Shown: positions 55,471 to 64,000 of the stretch, piece by piece
Layout of the letters: each line of letters opens with the position of its first letter
Numbering within the stretch: the first letter of the stretch is position 1
Assembly: GCF_010671565.1 (NCBI RefSeq)
Contig: NZ_JAABOQ010000003.1
Coordinates: forward strand, 186,001 to 250,000
Direction of reading: 5' to 3'
Source: Spongiivirga citrea
GTDB lineage: Bacteria; Bacteroidota; Bacteroidia; Flavobacteriales; Flavobacteriaceae
DNA length: 64,000 bases
The notes under the pieces: generated by a model
The model's input: the letters and a program-made list of their open reading frames with translations, nothing else
Databases searched by the model: none
What the model was told of the DNA's origin: nothing
Translations under genes and position numbers: made by a program

Positions 55471-55478
55471 CAAAGTTA
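55471..55478 (-). promoter_or_regulatory. -7 promoter box directly before panD
   Basis: The minus strand reads TAACTTTG then CCCC and the panD ATG. It lies in the panC-panD gap. This is the same TAnnTTTG-N4-ATG layout as before glyS and would give a leaderless message. No -33 box is clear. Confidence 0.4.
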
Positions 55479-55479
55479 A

Positions 55480-56325
55480 TTAATTTAGGGCTAGATTGTC
55501 TATTAGTCGTACGTCATTTGCATACACTGCAATAAAGGCTCGATATTTTTTGTTTTTTGTTTTTCTTTTAACACTTTTTAATGTCAAAACCTCAGCGATC
55601 TTGAAGTATTCTAACGTTAAAAACGAATGTCTTTCGAATTGTTTCGTCACCCATTCTACTACTGTATTAGCACTTTCTGTGCCAAATTTCGCCTTTGCCT
55701 GTTGTAGTGTTTTATAAATAAATGCAGATTTTTGCTTCTCTTCTTCGGTAAGCCTTTTGTTTCTTGAACTCATCGCCAATCCGCTATCCTCCCTGCTAAT
55801 TGGACAGCCAACAATTTCTACCGAAATTTTGTGTTTTTTTACCAGTTTTCTAACTATCTGTAATTGCTGAAAATCTTTCTCTCCAAAATAAGCGTAATCC
55901 GGTTTTACGATTTCGAGCAGTCGTTTTACCACGGTTCCCACACCATCAAAATGACCTGTTCTAAACTCTCCTTCCATTTCATTTTCTAAGCCATCAAAAT
56001 CGAAATTTTGAGAAGAAACGGAGTCCTCATATACGTCATTTGGAGCTGGAGCATACACAATTACATGTTTTTTTAAACTTTTTATCAGTTTAACATCATC
56101 ATCCAGAGTTCTTGGATATTTAACCAAATCATTAGGGTTGTCAAACTGCGTGGGATTCACAAAAACGCTTACAACAGTAAGCTCATTTTGTTTTGTAGAT
56201 TGCTGAATAAGAGATAGATGCCCATCATGCAAAGCACCCATTGTCGGAACCAAACCAACTGATTGCTTGTTGTCCCGCTGTTGACTAATATATTTATTTA
56301 GTGTTGCTTTTTCGGTAAAAACCAT
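55480..56325 (-). CDS. panC: Pantoate--beta-alanine ligase
   Basis: A 281-residue ATP-dependent ligase that joins pantoate and beta-alanine to give pantothenate. HIGH-like motif in VPTMGALHDGHLSLIQQ near residue 27, FVNPTQFDNPNDLVKYPRT near 56, YFGEKDFQQLQIV near 145 and MSSRNKRLTEEEK near residue 184 (KMSKS-like loop) are all present. Product beta-alanine for it comes from panD downstream. It is divergent from the GT5-like gene; a -7 box is 25 bases upstream of the ATG. Confidence 0.97.
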   Translation of the reverse strand: MVFTEKATLNKYISQQRDNKQSVGLVPTMGALHDGHLSLIQQSTKQNELTVVSVFVNPTQFDNPNDLVKYPRTLDDDVKLIKSLKKHVIVYAPAPNDVYEDSVSSQNFDFDGLENEMEGEFRTGHFDGVGTVVKRLLEIVKPDYAYFGEKDFQQLQIVRKLVKKHKISVEIVGCPISREDSGLAMSSRNKRLTEEEKQKSAFIYKTLQQAKAKFGTESANTVVEWVTKQFERHSFLTLEYFKIAEVLTLKSVKRKTKNKKYRAFIAVYANDVRLIDNLALN

Positions 56326-56350
56326 TCTATCTTTAAAAATAATCAGCTTG

Positions 56351-56358
56351 CAAACATA
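56351..56358 (-). promoter_or_regulatory. -7 promoter box for panC
   Basis: The minus strand reads TATGTTTG, a full TAnnTTTG match, with the panC ATG 25 bases downstream. I found no good -33 box. It partly faces the promoter of the divergent GT5-like gene, whose -33 box begins 5 bases further on. Confidence 0.45.
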
Positions 56359-56362
56359 GTAT

Positions 56363-56396
56363 TTTGCCGTTAATCTGCATAATTTTCGTAATTTTG
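56363..56396 (+). promoter_or_regulatory. Promoter of the GT5-like gene
   Basis: TTTG (56363-56366) and TAATTTTG (56389-56396) are 22 bases apart, a good fit to the Bacteroidota consensus. The ATG is 36 bases downstream. The promoters of the two divergent genes lie within about 45 bases. Confidence 0.6.
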
Positions 56397-56432
56397 CGTG
56401 TTTTTTAAAATAACCTAACAGAAGCGTGTTTT

Positions 56433-57236
56433 ATGACGAATAAAAGGGTATTGTACGTGTCATCGGAAGTGGTGCCATATTTACCAGAAACAGAAATATC
56501 ATCGATGTCTTTTGAGGCACCAAAAATGGTAAATGATAGAGGGGGACAAATACGAATATTCATGCCACGTTTTGGCAATATTAATGAAAGAAGACACCAA
56601 CTACATGAGGTTATTCGACTTTCAGGAATGAATTTGGTTATTAATGATATGGATATGCCATTAATCATTAAGGTGGCCTCTATCCCTAAGGAGCGTATGC
56701 AAGTATATTTTATTGACAATGAAGAATACTTTAAACGCAAAGCAACCTTGACTGATGAGGATGGAAATTTGTTTCCTGATAATGACGAGCGCGCTATCTT
56801 TTTTGCAAAAGGCGTTGTCGAAACGGTTAAAAAACTAAACTGGGCTCCAGATATTATTCACGTTAATGGGTGGATGGCTTCATTACTACCATTATATCTT
56901 AAGAAGTACTACGGCGATGAGCCTTTATTTGCCGAAAGTAAGATCGTAACATCAGTATACCAACAAGATTTTGACGCAACTCTTGATCCTAAAATGCTGG
57001 ACAAAGTGAAGTTCGACAATGTTGAAGGTGCTGATGCACTTGAGACTCCTTCATATGTTAACATAATGAAAGTGGCAGTTGATCATTCTGACGCTGTGGT
57101 TATTGCAAGTGAAAACCTGCCAAACGACCTACAAAGTCATATAGATCAACTAGATAAGCCAATACTTCCTTTTGTTTCAAAAGAAGAATTTGCTGATGCT
57201 TACACGGAGTTTTATCAAACAAAAGTTTTAAGCTAG
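56433..57236 (+). CDS. Short GT5 (glycogen/starch synthase) N-domain-like protein
   Basis: A 267-residue protein with the N-terminal Rossmann domain of GT5 glycogen/starch synthases: KRVLYVSSEVVPYLPE near residue 4, PKMVNDRGGQIRIFMPRFG near residue 30 and APDIIHVNGWMASLLPLYLK near residue 138. True GlgA has a Lys-x-Gly-Gly-Leu substrate loop right after the first strand and a second, nucleotide-binding domain; here that loop is absent (PETEISSMSF) and the chain ends before domain 2. It is probably not an active glycogen synthase. Neighbours panC, DUF4270 and glmS recur with it in Flavobacteriia, suggesting a conserved but unknown role. Confidence 0.85.
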   Translation: MTNKRVLYVSSEVVPYLPETEISSMSFEAPKMVNDRGGQIRIFMPRFGNINERRHQLHEVIRLSGMNLVINDMDMPLIIKVASIPKERMQVYFIDNEEYFKRKATLTDEDGNLFPDNDERAIFFAKGVVETVKKLNWAPDIIHVNGWMASLLPLYLKKYYGDEPLFAESKIVTSVYQQDFDATLDPKMLDKVKFDNVEGADALETPSYVNIMKVAVDHSDAVVIASENLPNDLQSHIDQLDKPILPFVSKEEFADAYTEFYQTKVLS

Positions 57237-57276
57237 TTTTAAGAGGACCTTAGCTTTTCTATCTTATCAAAAAAGC

Positions 57277-57284
57277 TACATTTG
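57277..57284 (+). promoter_or_regulatory. -7 promoter box for the DUF4270 gene
   Basis: TACATTTG matches TAnnTTTG and is 46 bases before the ATG at 57331. No TTG is seen at the usual upstream spacing. It supports a separate transcript from the GT5-like gene. Confidence 0.4.
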
Positions 57285-57330
57285 TCCGCAAAGCATGTAT
57301 TTCTCAAGCTAAATTCTGAATAAAACAACG

Positions 57331-59010
57331 ATGTCAATGAAGCGATTAGTCAACGCCGGTTCTGCCTTTTTTACTTTTACCTTGATTTTGGCATTTGCCG
57401 GATCTTGTACACAAGAATTCAACACTATCGGTGCTGATGTTATTGGTGGCGGTGATTTTAATGTAGAACAAACCGTAATAGACGACATTTTTTTAACAAA
57501 CACAAAGCTTGGTCCCGTGAGAAGTAATTTTCTACCCCTATATCAATTGGGCAGTAGAGAAGATGCAATTTTTGGTAGAAGAACGGCTTCAGTTGCAGCG
57601 CAATTACGACTGGTCTCGGCAAACGGTACAAATTACAATCCAACTTTTGGTAATTTCACTCAAGATGTTGAAGATACAAATGCAGCTGATGGCGACGACC
57701 TCACGCTCGCAGATAACGAACGTGTAGTAAACGCCTATTTAGACATTCCTTTTTTTAGCACCGTTGTAAGCACGGAGGATGAAGAGAACACATACGAACT
57801 GGATTCTCTTTTCGGAAATCGAGATGCTACCTTTAATATGAAAGTTGAGGAGCTTACCTTCTTTTTAAGAAGCCTAGATCCTGACAACAATTTTCAACAA
57901 GTACAGCAATATTATACTTCTATTGGCATGACAGGAGATGGGAATCCAACTCCTAATTTTGCAGATTTTACTGGAACAGTTCTTTTTGATGGTGTAACTT
58001 CTATAAGTGATGAAGAAATTGACGTAATCAATGTGCAACCAGATGACGAAGGAAATCCTGTAACCGATGAGCGGTTATCACCAAGAATTAGAGTGCCACT
58101 TGATTCTCTTTTCATTCAAGAACGAATTTTAAATGCTGAGGGAACTAGTGTTTTATCGACTGATAGTGAATTCACTGATTACTTAAGAGGTATATATATC
58201 ACAACATCGAATGTTGACAATTTATTAATGCTATTAGACTTTGCGAACGCCAATATTCGCATCGAGTATGAATTTGATGAAGTAGACACCAACAACACTG
58301 TAGATGACCCGAGTGACGATACGATTGTAGTTGATCAAGATACTTTTTTAATTCCACTAAATGGGAATGTAATCAATATTTTAGAGGATGATCCATTACC
58401 AATAACAATAAGTGACGCTTTAGCTAACACTGACGCCCCAGAAAATTTATTTATTCGAGGAGGCCAGGGAATTATGACAGAGGTTAAATTGTTTGATGAA
58501 GGCGAATCCTCTGACGTACTTGATCAAATTAAAGCCAACAATTGGCTTATTAATCAGGCTAATCTCATTTTTTATGTAGATGAAGCGGCTTCAGCTAATA
58601 CAACTTTGCCAAACAGATTGTATTTGTATGATCTGGAAAATGAAACAGCTTTGTTTGATTATCTTATTGATCCTACAAGCTCGAGCGCAGCATCTGAACG
58701 TGATGAATCTAGAAGTGTTTATGGTGGGATTTTGGATGAAACAGCTGATGACGGACCTTTATATCGATTTAGCATTACTTCTCATTTAAGTAACATAATT
58801 AGAAGAGATTCAACCAATGTTAAATTAGGACTCTCCCTAACTTCTGATATTAATAATATCAATGTTTCAAGACCCCTGTTAGACTCAGATATTTCTACTC
58901 CAGAAGCTGCTGTCATCAGTCCGTTTGGTGTTGTCCTTCATGGCAATAGCCCAACTGTTCCAGAAAACAAACGTACTAAGCTTGAAGTATTTTTTAGCGA
59001 AATAGATTAA
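57331..59010 (+). CDS. DUF4270 family lipoprotein
   Basis: A 559-residue lipoprotein with signal ending LAFAGSC near residue 27, then TQEFNTIGADVIGGGDFNVE, the start typical of DUF4270. The rest is mainly beta strand with Asp- and Asn-rich loops (VDDPSDDTIVVDQDTF; SNIIRRDSTNVKLGLSL). These proteins are found widely in Bacteroidota, usually next to glmS and the GT5-like gene, and are presumably outer-membrane lipoproteins of unknown function. An alternative start at 57337 (second Met) is possible. It lies 94 bases after the GT5-like gene. Confidence 0.85.
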   Translation: MSMKRLVNAGSAFFTFTLILAFAGSCTQEFNTIGADVIGGGDFNVEQTVIDDIFLTNTKLGPVRSNFLPLYQLGSREDAIFGRRTASVAAQLRLVSANGTNYNPTFGNFTQDVEDTNAADGDDLTLADNERVVNAYLDIPFFSTVVSTEDEENTYELDSLFGNRDATFNMKVEELTFFLRSLDPDNNFQQVQQYYTSIGMTGDGNPTPNFADFTGTVLFDGVTSISDEEIDVINVQPDDEGNPVTDERLSPRIRVPLDSLFIQERILNAEGTSVLSTDSEFTDYLRGIYITTSNVDNLLMLLDFANANIRIEYEFDEVDTNNTVDDPSDDTIVVDQDTFLIPLNGNVINILEDDPLPITISDALANTDAPENLFIRGGQGIMTEVKLFDEGESSDVLDQIKANNWLINQANLIFYVDEAASANTTLPNRLYLYDLENETALFDYLIDPTSSSAASERDESRSVYGGILDETADDGPLYRFSITSHLSNIIRRDSTNVKLGLSLTSDINNINVSRPLLDSDISTPEAAVISPFGVVLHGNSPTVPENKRTKLEVFFSEID

Positions 59011-59177
59011 CCTCTTCATTTTAAAAAAGGTAATTTTACCAAAGGTGCAATAACGATAATGAATGCCTCCTTGTCGAGTTTTTTTCAGCTCGCAAGTTAA
59101 ATAGGTCAATTTCGCAGCACAATTAATCATTTTCTTTTTGCTCATCGCATTAGGAATCAAATCTTATTTATATACAT

Positions 59178-61025
59178 ATGTGTGGTATTGTTGGTTATAT
59201 AGGTCATAGAGACGCATATCCTATTATTGTTAATGGCTTAAAACGGTTAGAGTATCGGGGTTATGACAGTGCCGGTATAGCCCTATACGACGGCAAGGAC
59301 GTACAGCTTTCCAAAACAAAAGGAAAAGTAGCCGATCTTGAAAACCGTGTAAAAAAAGAAATTGCTACTAACGGAAATCTTGGTATAGGACACACACGCT
59401 GGGCAACACATGGCGTACCAAACGATGTAAACTCACATCCACACTATTCTAACTCCGGTGATCTTGTGATTATTCACAATGGGATTATTGAAAACTATGA
59501 TTCCATTAAAAAAGAATTGATTAAACGTGGTTACACCTTTAAATCGGATACTGATACTGAAGTATTGATTAACCTTATTGAGGATATTAAGAAAAACGAA
59601 AAGGTAAAGCTTGGTAAAGCGGTGCAAATTGCCCTGAACGAAGTGATCGGCGCATATGCGATTGCCGTTTTTGACAAGACAAAACCAAATGAAATTGTAG
59701 TGGCGCGTTTAGGAAGTCCGCTTGCAATAGGTGTTGGCGAGGATGAATTTTTCATTGCTTCTGATGCCACGCCGTTTATTGAATTTACCAAAAATGCTAT
59801 TTACTTAGAAGACGAAGAGTTGGCCGTTGTTCGACTTGGTAAAAAAGTGAAGGTTCGTAAAATAAAAGATGACAAATTAGTCGATCCATATATTCAAGAG
59901 CTTCGTCTAAATATCGAACAAATAGAAAAAGGTGGCTATGACCACTTCATGTTAAAAGAGATTTACGAGCAGCCGAAGGCTATCCGGGACACCTATAGAG
60001 GTCGATTATTAAGAGAACAAGGCCTAATTAAAATGGCAGGTGTTGAAGATAACATGAAGAAGTTCTTAAATGCTGACCGTATTCTTATTGTGGCCTGTGG
60101 TACGTCATGGCATGCTGGATTGGTAGCTGAGTATGTGTTTGAAAGCTTTGCTAGAGTTCCTGTTGAAGTTGAATATGCTTCAGAATTTAGATATCGCGAT
60201 CCTATTATAACCGATAAAGATGTCCTAATAGCTATATCACAATCTGGTGAAACTGCTGATACACTAGCCGCTATTAAACTGGCTAAATCAAAAGGTGCAT
60301 TCGTATTCGGAGTTTGTAATGTGGTAGGATCTTCTATTTCAAGAGAAACTCATGCCGGTGCTTACACTCATGCTGGACCAGAAATTGGGGTGGCATCGAC
60401 AAAAGCATTTACCACACAAATAACGGTATTGACTTTAATTGCATTAAGACTAGCAAGAGCAAAAGGCACCATGACCAGTTCAGAATACCGAACTCATTTA
60501 TTAGAACTAGAGCTTATTCCTGAAAAAGTTGAAAGAGCACTTGAGTCTGACTCCACAATAAAAGAGATTGCAGCAATATATAAGGATTCTCCTAATTGTT
60601 TGTACCTAGGTAGAGGTTATAATTTTCCTGTAGCACTTGAAGGGGCCTTAAAACTTAAGGAAATTTCTTACATACATGCTGAAGGATATCCTGCAGCAGA
60701 AATGAAACATGGACCAATTGCGTTGATTGATGAGCAGATGCCGGTGGTTGTTATTGCTACCAGAAAAGGTCATTATGAAAAAGTGGTGAGTAATATTCAA
60801 GAAATCAAGTCTAGAAAAGGAAAAATTATCGGAATTGTTTTTGAAGGCGACACCGAAGTTAAAGGGTTAGCAGATCATGTTATTGAGATTCCCGAAACTG
60901 AAGAAGCTCTTTCTCCGTTACTGACAACCATACCATTACAATTACTATCGTATCATATTGCCGTTATGCGTGATTGTAATGTTGACCAACCGCGTAACCT
61001 TGCTAAATCCGTAACTGTAGAGTAA
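59178..61025 (+). CDS. glmS: Glutamine--fructose-6-phosphate aminotransferase (isomerizing)
   Basis: A 615-residue enzyme making glucosamine-6-phosphate for peptidoglycan and LPS. The N-terminal Ntn-hydrolase domain starts MCGIVGYIGH with catalytic Cys2, and GHTRWATHG follows near residue 75. Two SIS domains (about 290-420 and 460-600) bind fructose-6-phosphate; SQSGETADTLAA is near residue 355, and the chain ends with the usual NLAKSVTVE. The length is normal. I saw no riboswitch-ribozyme-like leader before it; the 167-base gap is ordinary. Confidence 0.97.
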   Translation: MCGIVGYIGHRDAYPIIVNGLKRLEYRGYDSAGIALYDGKDVQLSKTKGKVADLENRVKKEIATNGNLGIGHTRWATHGVPNDVNSHPHYSNSGDLVIIHNGIIENYDSIKKELIKRGYTFKSDTDTEVLINLIEDIKKNEKVKLGKAVQIALNEVIGAYAIAVFDKTKPNEIVVARLGSPLAIGVGEDEFFIASDATPFIEFTKNAIYLEDEELAVVRLGKKVKVRKIKDDKLVDPYIQELRLNIEQIEKGGYDHFMLKEIYEQPKAIRDTYRGRLLREQGLIKMAGVEDNMKKFLNADRILIVACGTSWHAGLVAEYVFESFARVPVEVEYASEFRYRDPIITDKDVLIAISQSGETADTLAAIKLAKSKGAFVFGVCNVVGSSISRETHAGAYTHAGPEIGVASTKAFTTQITVLTLIALRLARAKGTMTSSEYRTHLLELELIPEKVERALESDSTIKEIAAIYKDSPNCLYLGRGYNFPVALEGALKLKEISYIHAEGYPAAEMKHGPIALIDEQMPVVVIATRKGHYEKVVSNIQEIKSRKGKIIGIVFEGDTEVKGLADHVIEIPETEEALSPLLTTIPLQLLSYHIAVMRDCNVDQPRNLAKSVTVE

Positions 61026-61121
61026 GTTTTTATCAAATGCATTAATTTCTTAACGTTATATTAGGCTTTTGGCAAAAAAGTGTATATTGGAAGCAAATTC
61101 AAAGTAACCAATAACACTTAT

Positions 61122-63986
61122 ATGAGAACACTCTTTTCTTTATGCCTGTTGCTTTTTTGTGCGGTAAGTTTTGCACAAACAAATGTAACAGGAAAAGTGG
61201 TTGATGAAAACGATCAACCCATTCCCGGTGCAAACATCAAATTGACAGGTCAGGCTGTAGGGGCGGTAACCGATTTTGACGGGAATTTCAGTTTAAAAGT
61301 CGATCAAAATCCCCCTTTCGAACTTCAAGTTTCAAGCATTGGTTTTGCAACCCAAAAAGTTCAAATTACACAAAACAATCAGAACGTAACAGTCAAGCTT
61401 GAAGAAGATGTAGCTTTACTAGACGAAATTGTAGTTTCGGCTTCAAGAACACCAGAGCGTCTTTTTGAATCTCCAGTAACTGTTGAAAGAGTTGGCGTTA
61501 CTGAAATTAAGAACTCCACTTCTGCAAACTTCTATGACGGTTTAGAAAATCTTAAAGGTGTTGATCTTAATACTGGTAGTTTAACTTTTAAGTCTGTAAA
61601 TACTCGTGGGTTCGCCACTTTTGCAAACACACGTTTTGTGCAATTAGTAGATGGTATTGACAACTCATCGCCTGCACTTAACTTCGTGATAGGTAACCTA
61701 GTTGGTATGAACGAGCTTGATGTGAACAGTATCGAGCTATTACCAGGAGCGTCTTCCGCGCTATATGGAGCAAACGCATTTAATGGTATCTTATTTATGA
61801 CAAGTAAAAATCCGTTTGATCATGAAGGCATCAGAGCTTATGCTAAAACAGGTATTACTTCATCAGAAGATGCTGGTGATAATAACTTCTACGATTTTGG
61901 TATTCGTGCAGCTAAAAAGTTCAGTGAAAAATTAGCTGGAAAGGCAAACTTCTCATACTTACAGGGTACGGACTGGTTCGCAACTGATGATAGACAATAC
62001 TCTGATGCCCGTACAAGAATTGGTGAGCCCGATGAAATCATCAATAAATCTGCTGATCGTCTCGACCATGATGGTTTAAACATCTATGGTGATGAAATTA
62101 CAACAGCGGCAGCTGGAACTGATCTACGCGGTGTAGCACAACAATTAGAAACAATGGGATTAATTCCTGCTGGAGCGAGTGCGCTTATTCCTGCGGTTAA
62201 TGTGGGTAGAACGGGTTATAGAGAGCAGGACTTAACAGATTATGAGGCGAGAAGTATCAAATTTGATGCGGCCTTGCACTACCGACCATTCGCCAATGAT
62301 ATTGAGGTGATTTTGACTACACGTCTTGGAAAAGGAAATACTATTTACCAAGGAGCAAACAGATATCAACTCAAAAACTTCATTGTTCAACAGCACAAAG
62401 TTGAAGTTAAAGGTGATAACTTCTTCGTAAGAGGTTATAGAACCACAGAAGACGCTAAAGATTCATACGATTTACGATTTACGGGTATCAATATGAATCG
62501 TGTAAATGCAACCGAGTGGTTCGGAACATATGCAGGTGCATATTTACAGTCAACCTTGGCTGGAGCTACAGATGCAGATTCGCATGCTGCTGCAAGAATA
62601 GCTGCAGATAATGCATTTACACCACAACCAGGAACACCAGAATTTCAACGTCTTTTTGACCAAGTAACATCTGATCCTGACATTTCTACTGGATCTAAGT
62701 TTTTAGATAACACATCACTAAATCATGCTGAAGGAAACTATAATTTCTCAAGTCTTTTAAATGATGCAGCTGATGTACAAGTGGGTGCATCCTACAGACA
62801 ATACTCATTAAATTCTCAAGGAACCATTTTTACAGATTTTGATGGTCCTATTGAGTATAGTGAATATGGTGCATATGTTCAAGGTGTTAAGAAGTTTTTA
62901 GAAGATGATAGACTTAGAGTAACTGCATCGATGCGTTATGATAAAAATGAGTTCTTCGACGGTAATATTTCACCTAGATTATCTTTAGGATATTCTGCAG
63001 GTGAAAACAAGCAACACAATATTAGAGCTTCTTTCCAAACTGGTTTTAGAAACCCTGATACGCAATCGTTATTTATTGGTTTTGATGTAGGTCGAGCTAC
63101 ACTTGTAGGGTCTTCTCCAGACAACTTAGACAGAAGACTTCCAAATACCGATCTAGTAGGGCGCGATGTTTATTTTGACTCATATTCACTTAATTCAGTA
63201 CAAGATTTTAGTACTGCTGTTGCGGCTGCAGTTCCAGGAATTTTGGCAGCTAATCCAGGAATTTCATTAGAACAAGCACAGGGACTTGCTGTTCAGCAAA
63301 ATGCAGGTGTTTTGTCTCCTGAAACTACAGGTTTAGTACAGCCTGAAAAAGTAACAGCCTTCGATATAGGATATCGTGGTAAATTAGGAAACTCAACTTC
63401 AGTTGATGTCAATGCATATTATAATATTTATGATGGTTTTATCAATCAACGTAATGTCGTGACTCCTGTTTCAGGAAGCACAACAGATGCAACTGGTGTA
63501 GCAGATATTGCTACTGGTAACTTCCAAGTATTCCAAACCTACACGAATTCGTTAGCTGACGTTTCTTCATATGGTCTTATTTTTGGAGTTAACACCAAGC
63601 TGTTAGATAAATTTGATGTTGGTGTGAACTACACGCTTGCTAAATTTGATTTTGATCAAGAATCAGACCCAGGTTTTTCAGCAGGTTTCAACACTCCAGA
63701 ACATAAGGTGAAATTTTCTCTAGGAAGTACAAATCTATTTGACAACTTCGGTTTCGGTATTAACGCAAGATGGAGTGACGAGTATTTCTGGCAAGCAAGT
63801 ATCGCCAATGCTGTGATTCCTTCTAGAACATTGCTTGATGCACAAATTAATTATAGCGTACCTAGCATAAAGTCGCTATTTAAAGTAGGTGGATCTAATA
63901 TTTTAGGCGACGAGTATATCACTGCTCCAGGATCTGGAAATGTAGGATCGCAATTCTTCATTTCTTGGACTATCAATAATCTTTAA
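61122..63986 (+). CDS. TonB-dependent outer-membrane receptor
   Basis: A 954-residue receptor: signal peptide (MRTLFSLCLLLFCAVSFAQ), carboxypeptidase-like regulatory domain at about 20-100 (TGKVVDENDQPIPGANIKLT), plug domain about 110-225 (EIVVSASRTPERLFESPVTV; SIELLPGASSALYGANAFNG), then a large barrel. This matches the SusC/RagA-like or FhuA-like superfamily. The complete gene ends only 14 bases before the window edge, so a SusD partner cannot be checked. The substrate is unknown. Start 61122 is chosen because it gives the signal peptide; the longer frame adds 14 residues before it. Confidence 0.9.
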   Translation: MRTLFSLCLLLFCAVSFAQTNVTGKVVDENDQPIPGANIKLTGQAVGAVTDFDGNFSLKVDQNPPFELQVSSIGFATQKVQITQNNQNVTVKLEEDVALLDEIVVSASRTPERLFESPVTVERVGVTEIKNSTSANFYDGLENLKGVDLNTGSLTFKSVNTRGFATFANTRFVQLVDGIDNSSPALNFVIGNLVGMNELDVNSIELLPGASSALYGANAFNGILFMTSKNPFDHEGIRAYAKTGITSSEDAGDNNFYDFGIRAAKKFSEKLAGKANFSYLQGTDWFATDDRQYSDARTRIGEPDEIINKSADRLDHDGLNIYGDEITTAAAGTDLRGVAQQLETMGLIPAGASALIPAVNVGRTGYREQDLTDYEARSIKFDAALHYRPFANDIEVILTTRLGKGNTIYQGANRYQLKNFIVQQHKVEVKGDNFFVRGYRTTEDAKDSYDLRFTGINMNRVNATEWFGTYAGAYLQSTLAGATDADSHAAARIAADNAFTPQPGTPEFQRLFDQVTSDPDISTGSKFLDNTSLNHAEGNYNFSSLLNDAADVQVGASYRQYSLNSQGTIFTDFDGPIEYSEYGAYVQGVKKFLEDDRLRVTASMRYDKNEFFDGNISPRLSLGYSAGENKQHNIRASFQTGFRNPDTQSLFIGFDVGRATLVGSSPDNLDRRLPNTDLVGRDVYFDSYSLNSVQDFSTAVAAAVPGILAANPGISLEQAQGLAVQQNAGVLSPETTGLVQPEKVTAFDIGYRGKLGNSTSVDVNAYYNIYDGFINQRNVVTPVSGSTTDATGVADIATGNFQVFQTYTNSLADVSSYGLIFGVNTKLLDKFDVGVNYTLAKFDFDQESDPGFSAGFNTPEHKVKFSLGSTNLFDNFGFGINARWSDEYFWQASIANAVIPSRTLLDAQINYSVPSIKSLFKVGGSNILGDEYITAPGSGNVGSQFFISWTINNL

Positions 63987-64000
63987 GCCAAATCAGAAAA

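Noticed and set aside
57241-57276. AGCTTTT...AAAAGCT repeat as a terminator after the GT5-like gene
   Set aside because: The stem is short and AT-rich, and it is not followed by a T-tract.
59011-59177. A glmS ribozyme-riboswitch before glmS
   Set aside because: The 167-base gap shows no ribozyme core that I can recognise, and that element is typical of Firmicutes.

Overview
This is an AT-rich chromosomal window from a member of the Bacteroidota, almost certainly Flavobacteriaceae. The evidence is a B-type succinate dehydrogenase, SUF genes, HTCS-type hybrid regulators, DUF3078, DUF2480 and DUF4270 proteins, a TonB-dependent receptor with a carboxypeptidase-like N-terminal domain, many lipoproteins with an acidic patch after the lipobox Cys, and promoters matching TTG-N~20-TAnnTTTG instead of sigma-70 boxes. 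I see no rRNA, tRNA, CRISPR array, insertion sequence or phage gene. The genus cannot be fixed from the sequence alone.

Layout. 1-2.8 kb: end of a SUF-type Fe-S locus (partial gene, sufE, a DUF59/MIP18 gene), DUF2480 and DUF3078. 2.8-5.3 kb: minus-strand operon tetR / class II aldolase / BASS transporter, with a palindromic operator over the tetR -7 box. 5.3-12.9 kb: hflX, an EEP-family phosphodiesterase, YegP-like DUF1508, a lipocalin-like lipoprotein, aminopeptidase P and a large VPS10/BNR-propeller secreted protein. 12.9-21.9 kb: two tandem paralogous HTCS hybrid sensors and a GAF-AraC regulator. 21.9-28.5 kb: an accessory surface-lipoprotein block of two collagen-like lipoproteins, each followed by a matching hairpin, then three six-bladed kelch-like lipoproteins, another lipoprotein and a SIMPL-like secreted protein, closed by a strong terminator. 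28.6-32.2 kb: sdhCAB with a clear promoter and terminator. 32.2-36.9 kb: a membrane-anchored MutS-like ATPase, a methionine-type aminotransferase, a sugar acetyltransferase, a TPR membrane protein and a DCC-family protein. 37-40.5 kb: katG, an ankyrin-repeat gene and a GNAT acetyltransferase. 40.5-46.3 kb: a nitrilase-family amidase, an Ig-like lipoprotein, comF, a coiled-coil membrane protein and glyS. 46.3-51 kb: two tandem small outer-membrane barrels, exonuclease III, an OmpA-family lipoprotein, a Tas-like aldo/keto reductase and a small secreted protein. 51.4-64 kb: radA, an esterase-fold protein, an LPG-synthase-like membrane protein, panD and panC on the minus strand, then divergently a GT5-like protein, DUF4270, glmS and a TonB-dependent receptor.

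Most of the window is housekeeping. The candidate for something undescribed is 12.9-28.5 kb: twin HTCS sensors and a GAF-AraC regulator sit directly upstream of collagen-like and kelch-like surface lipoproteins, with no SusC/SusD pair or carbohydrate-active enzyme nearby. That the regulators control the lipoproteins is inference from position. Other points worth a look are a katG-ankyrin pair, a GT5-like protein without its substrate loop, an esterase fold with Asp in place of the nucleophilic Ser, a MutS-family ATPase with membrane segments, a 65-nt convergent gene overlap, and -7 boxes so close to ATG codons that the transcripts may be leaderless.
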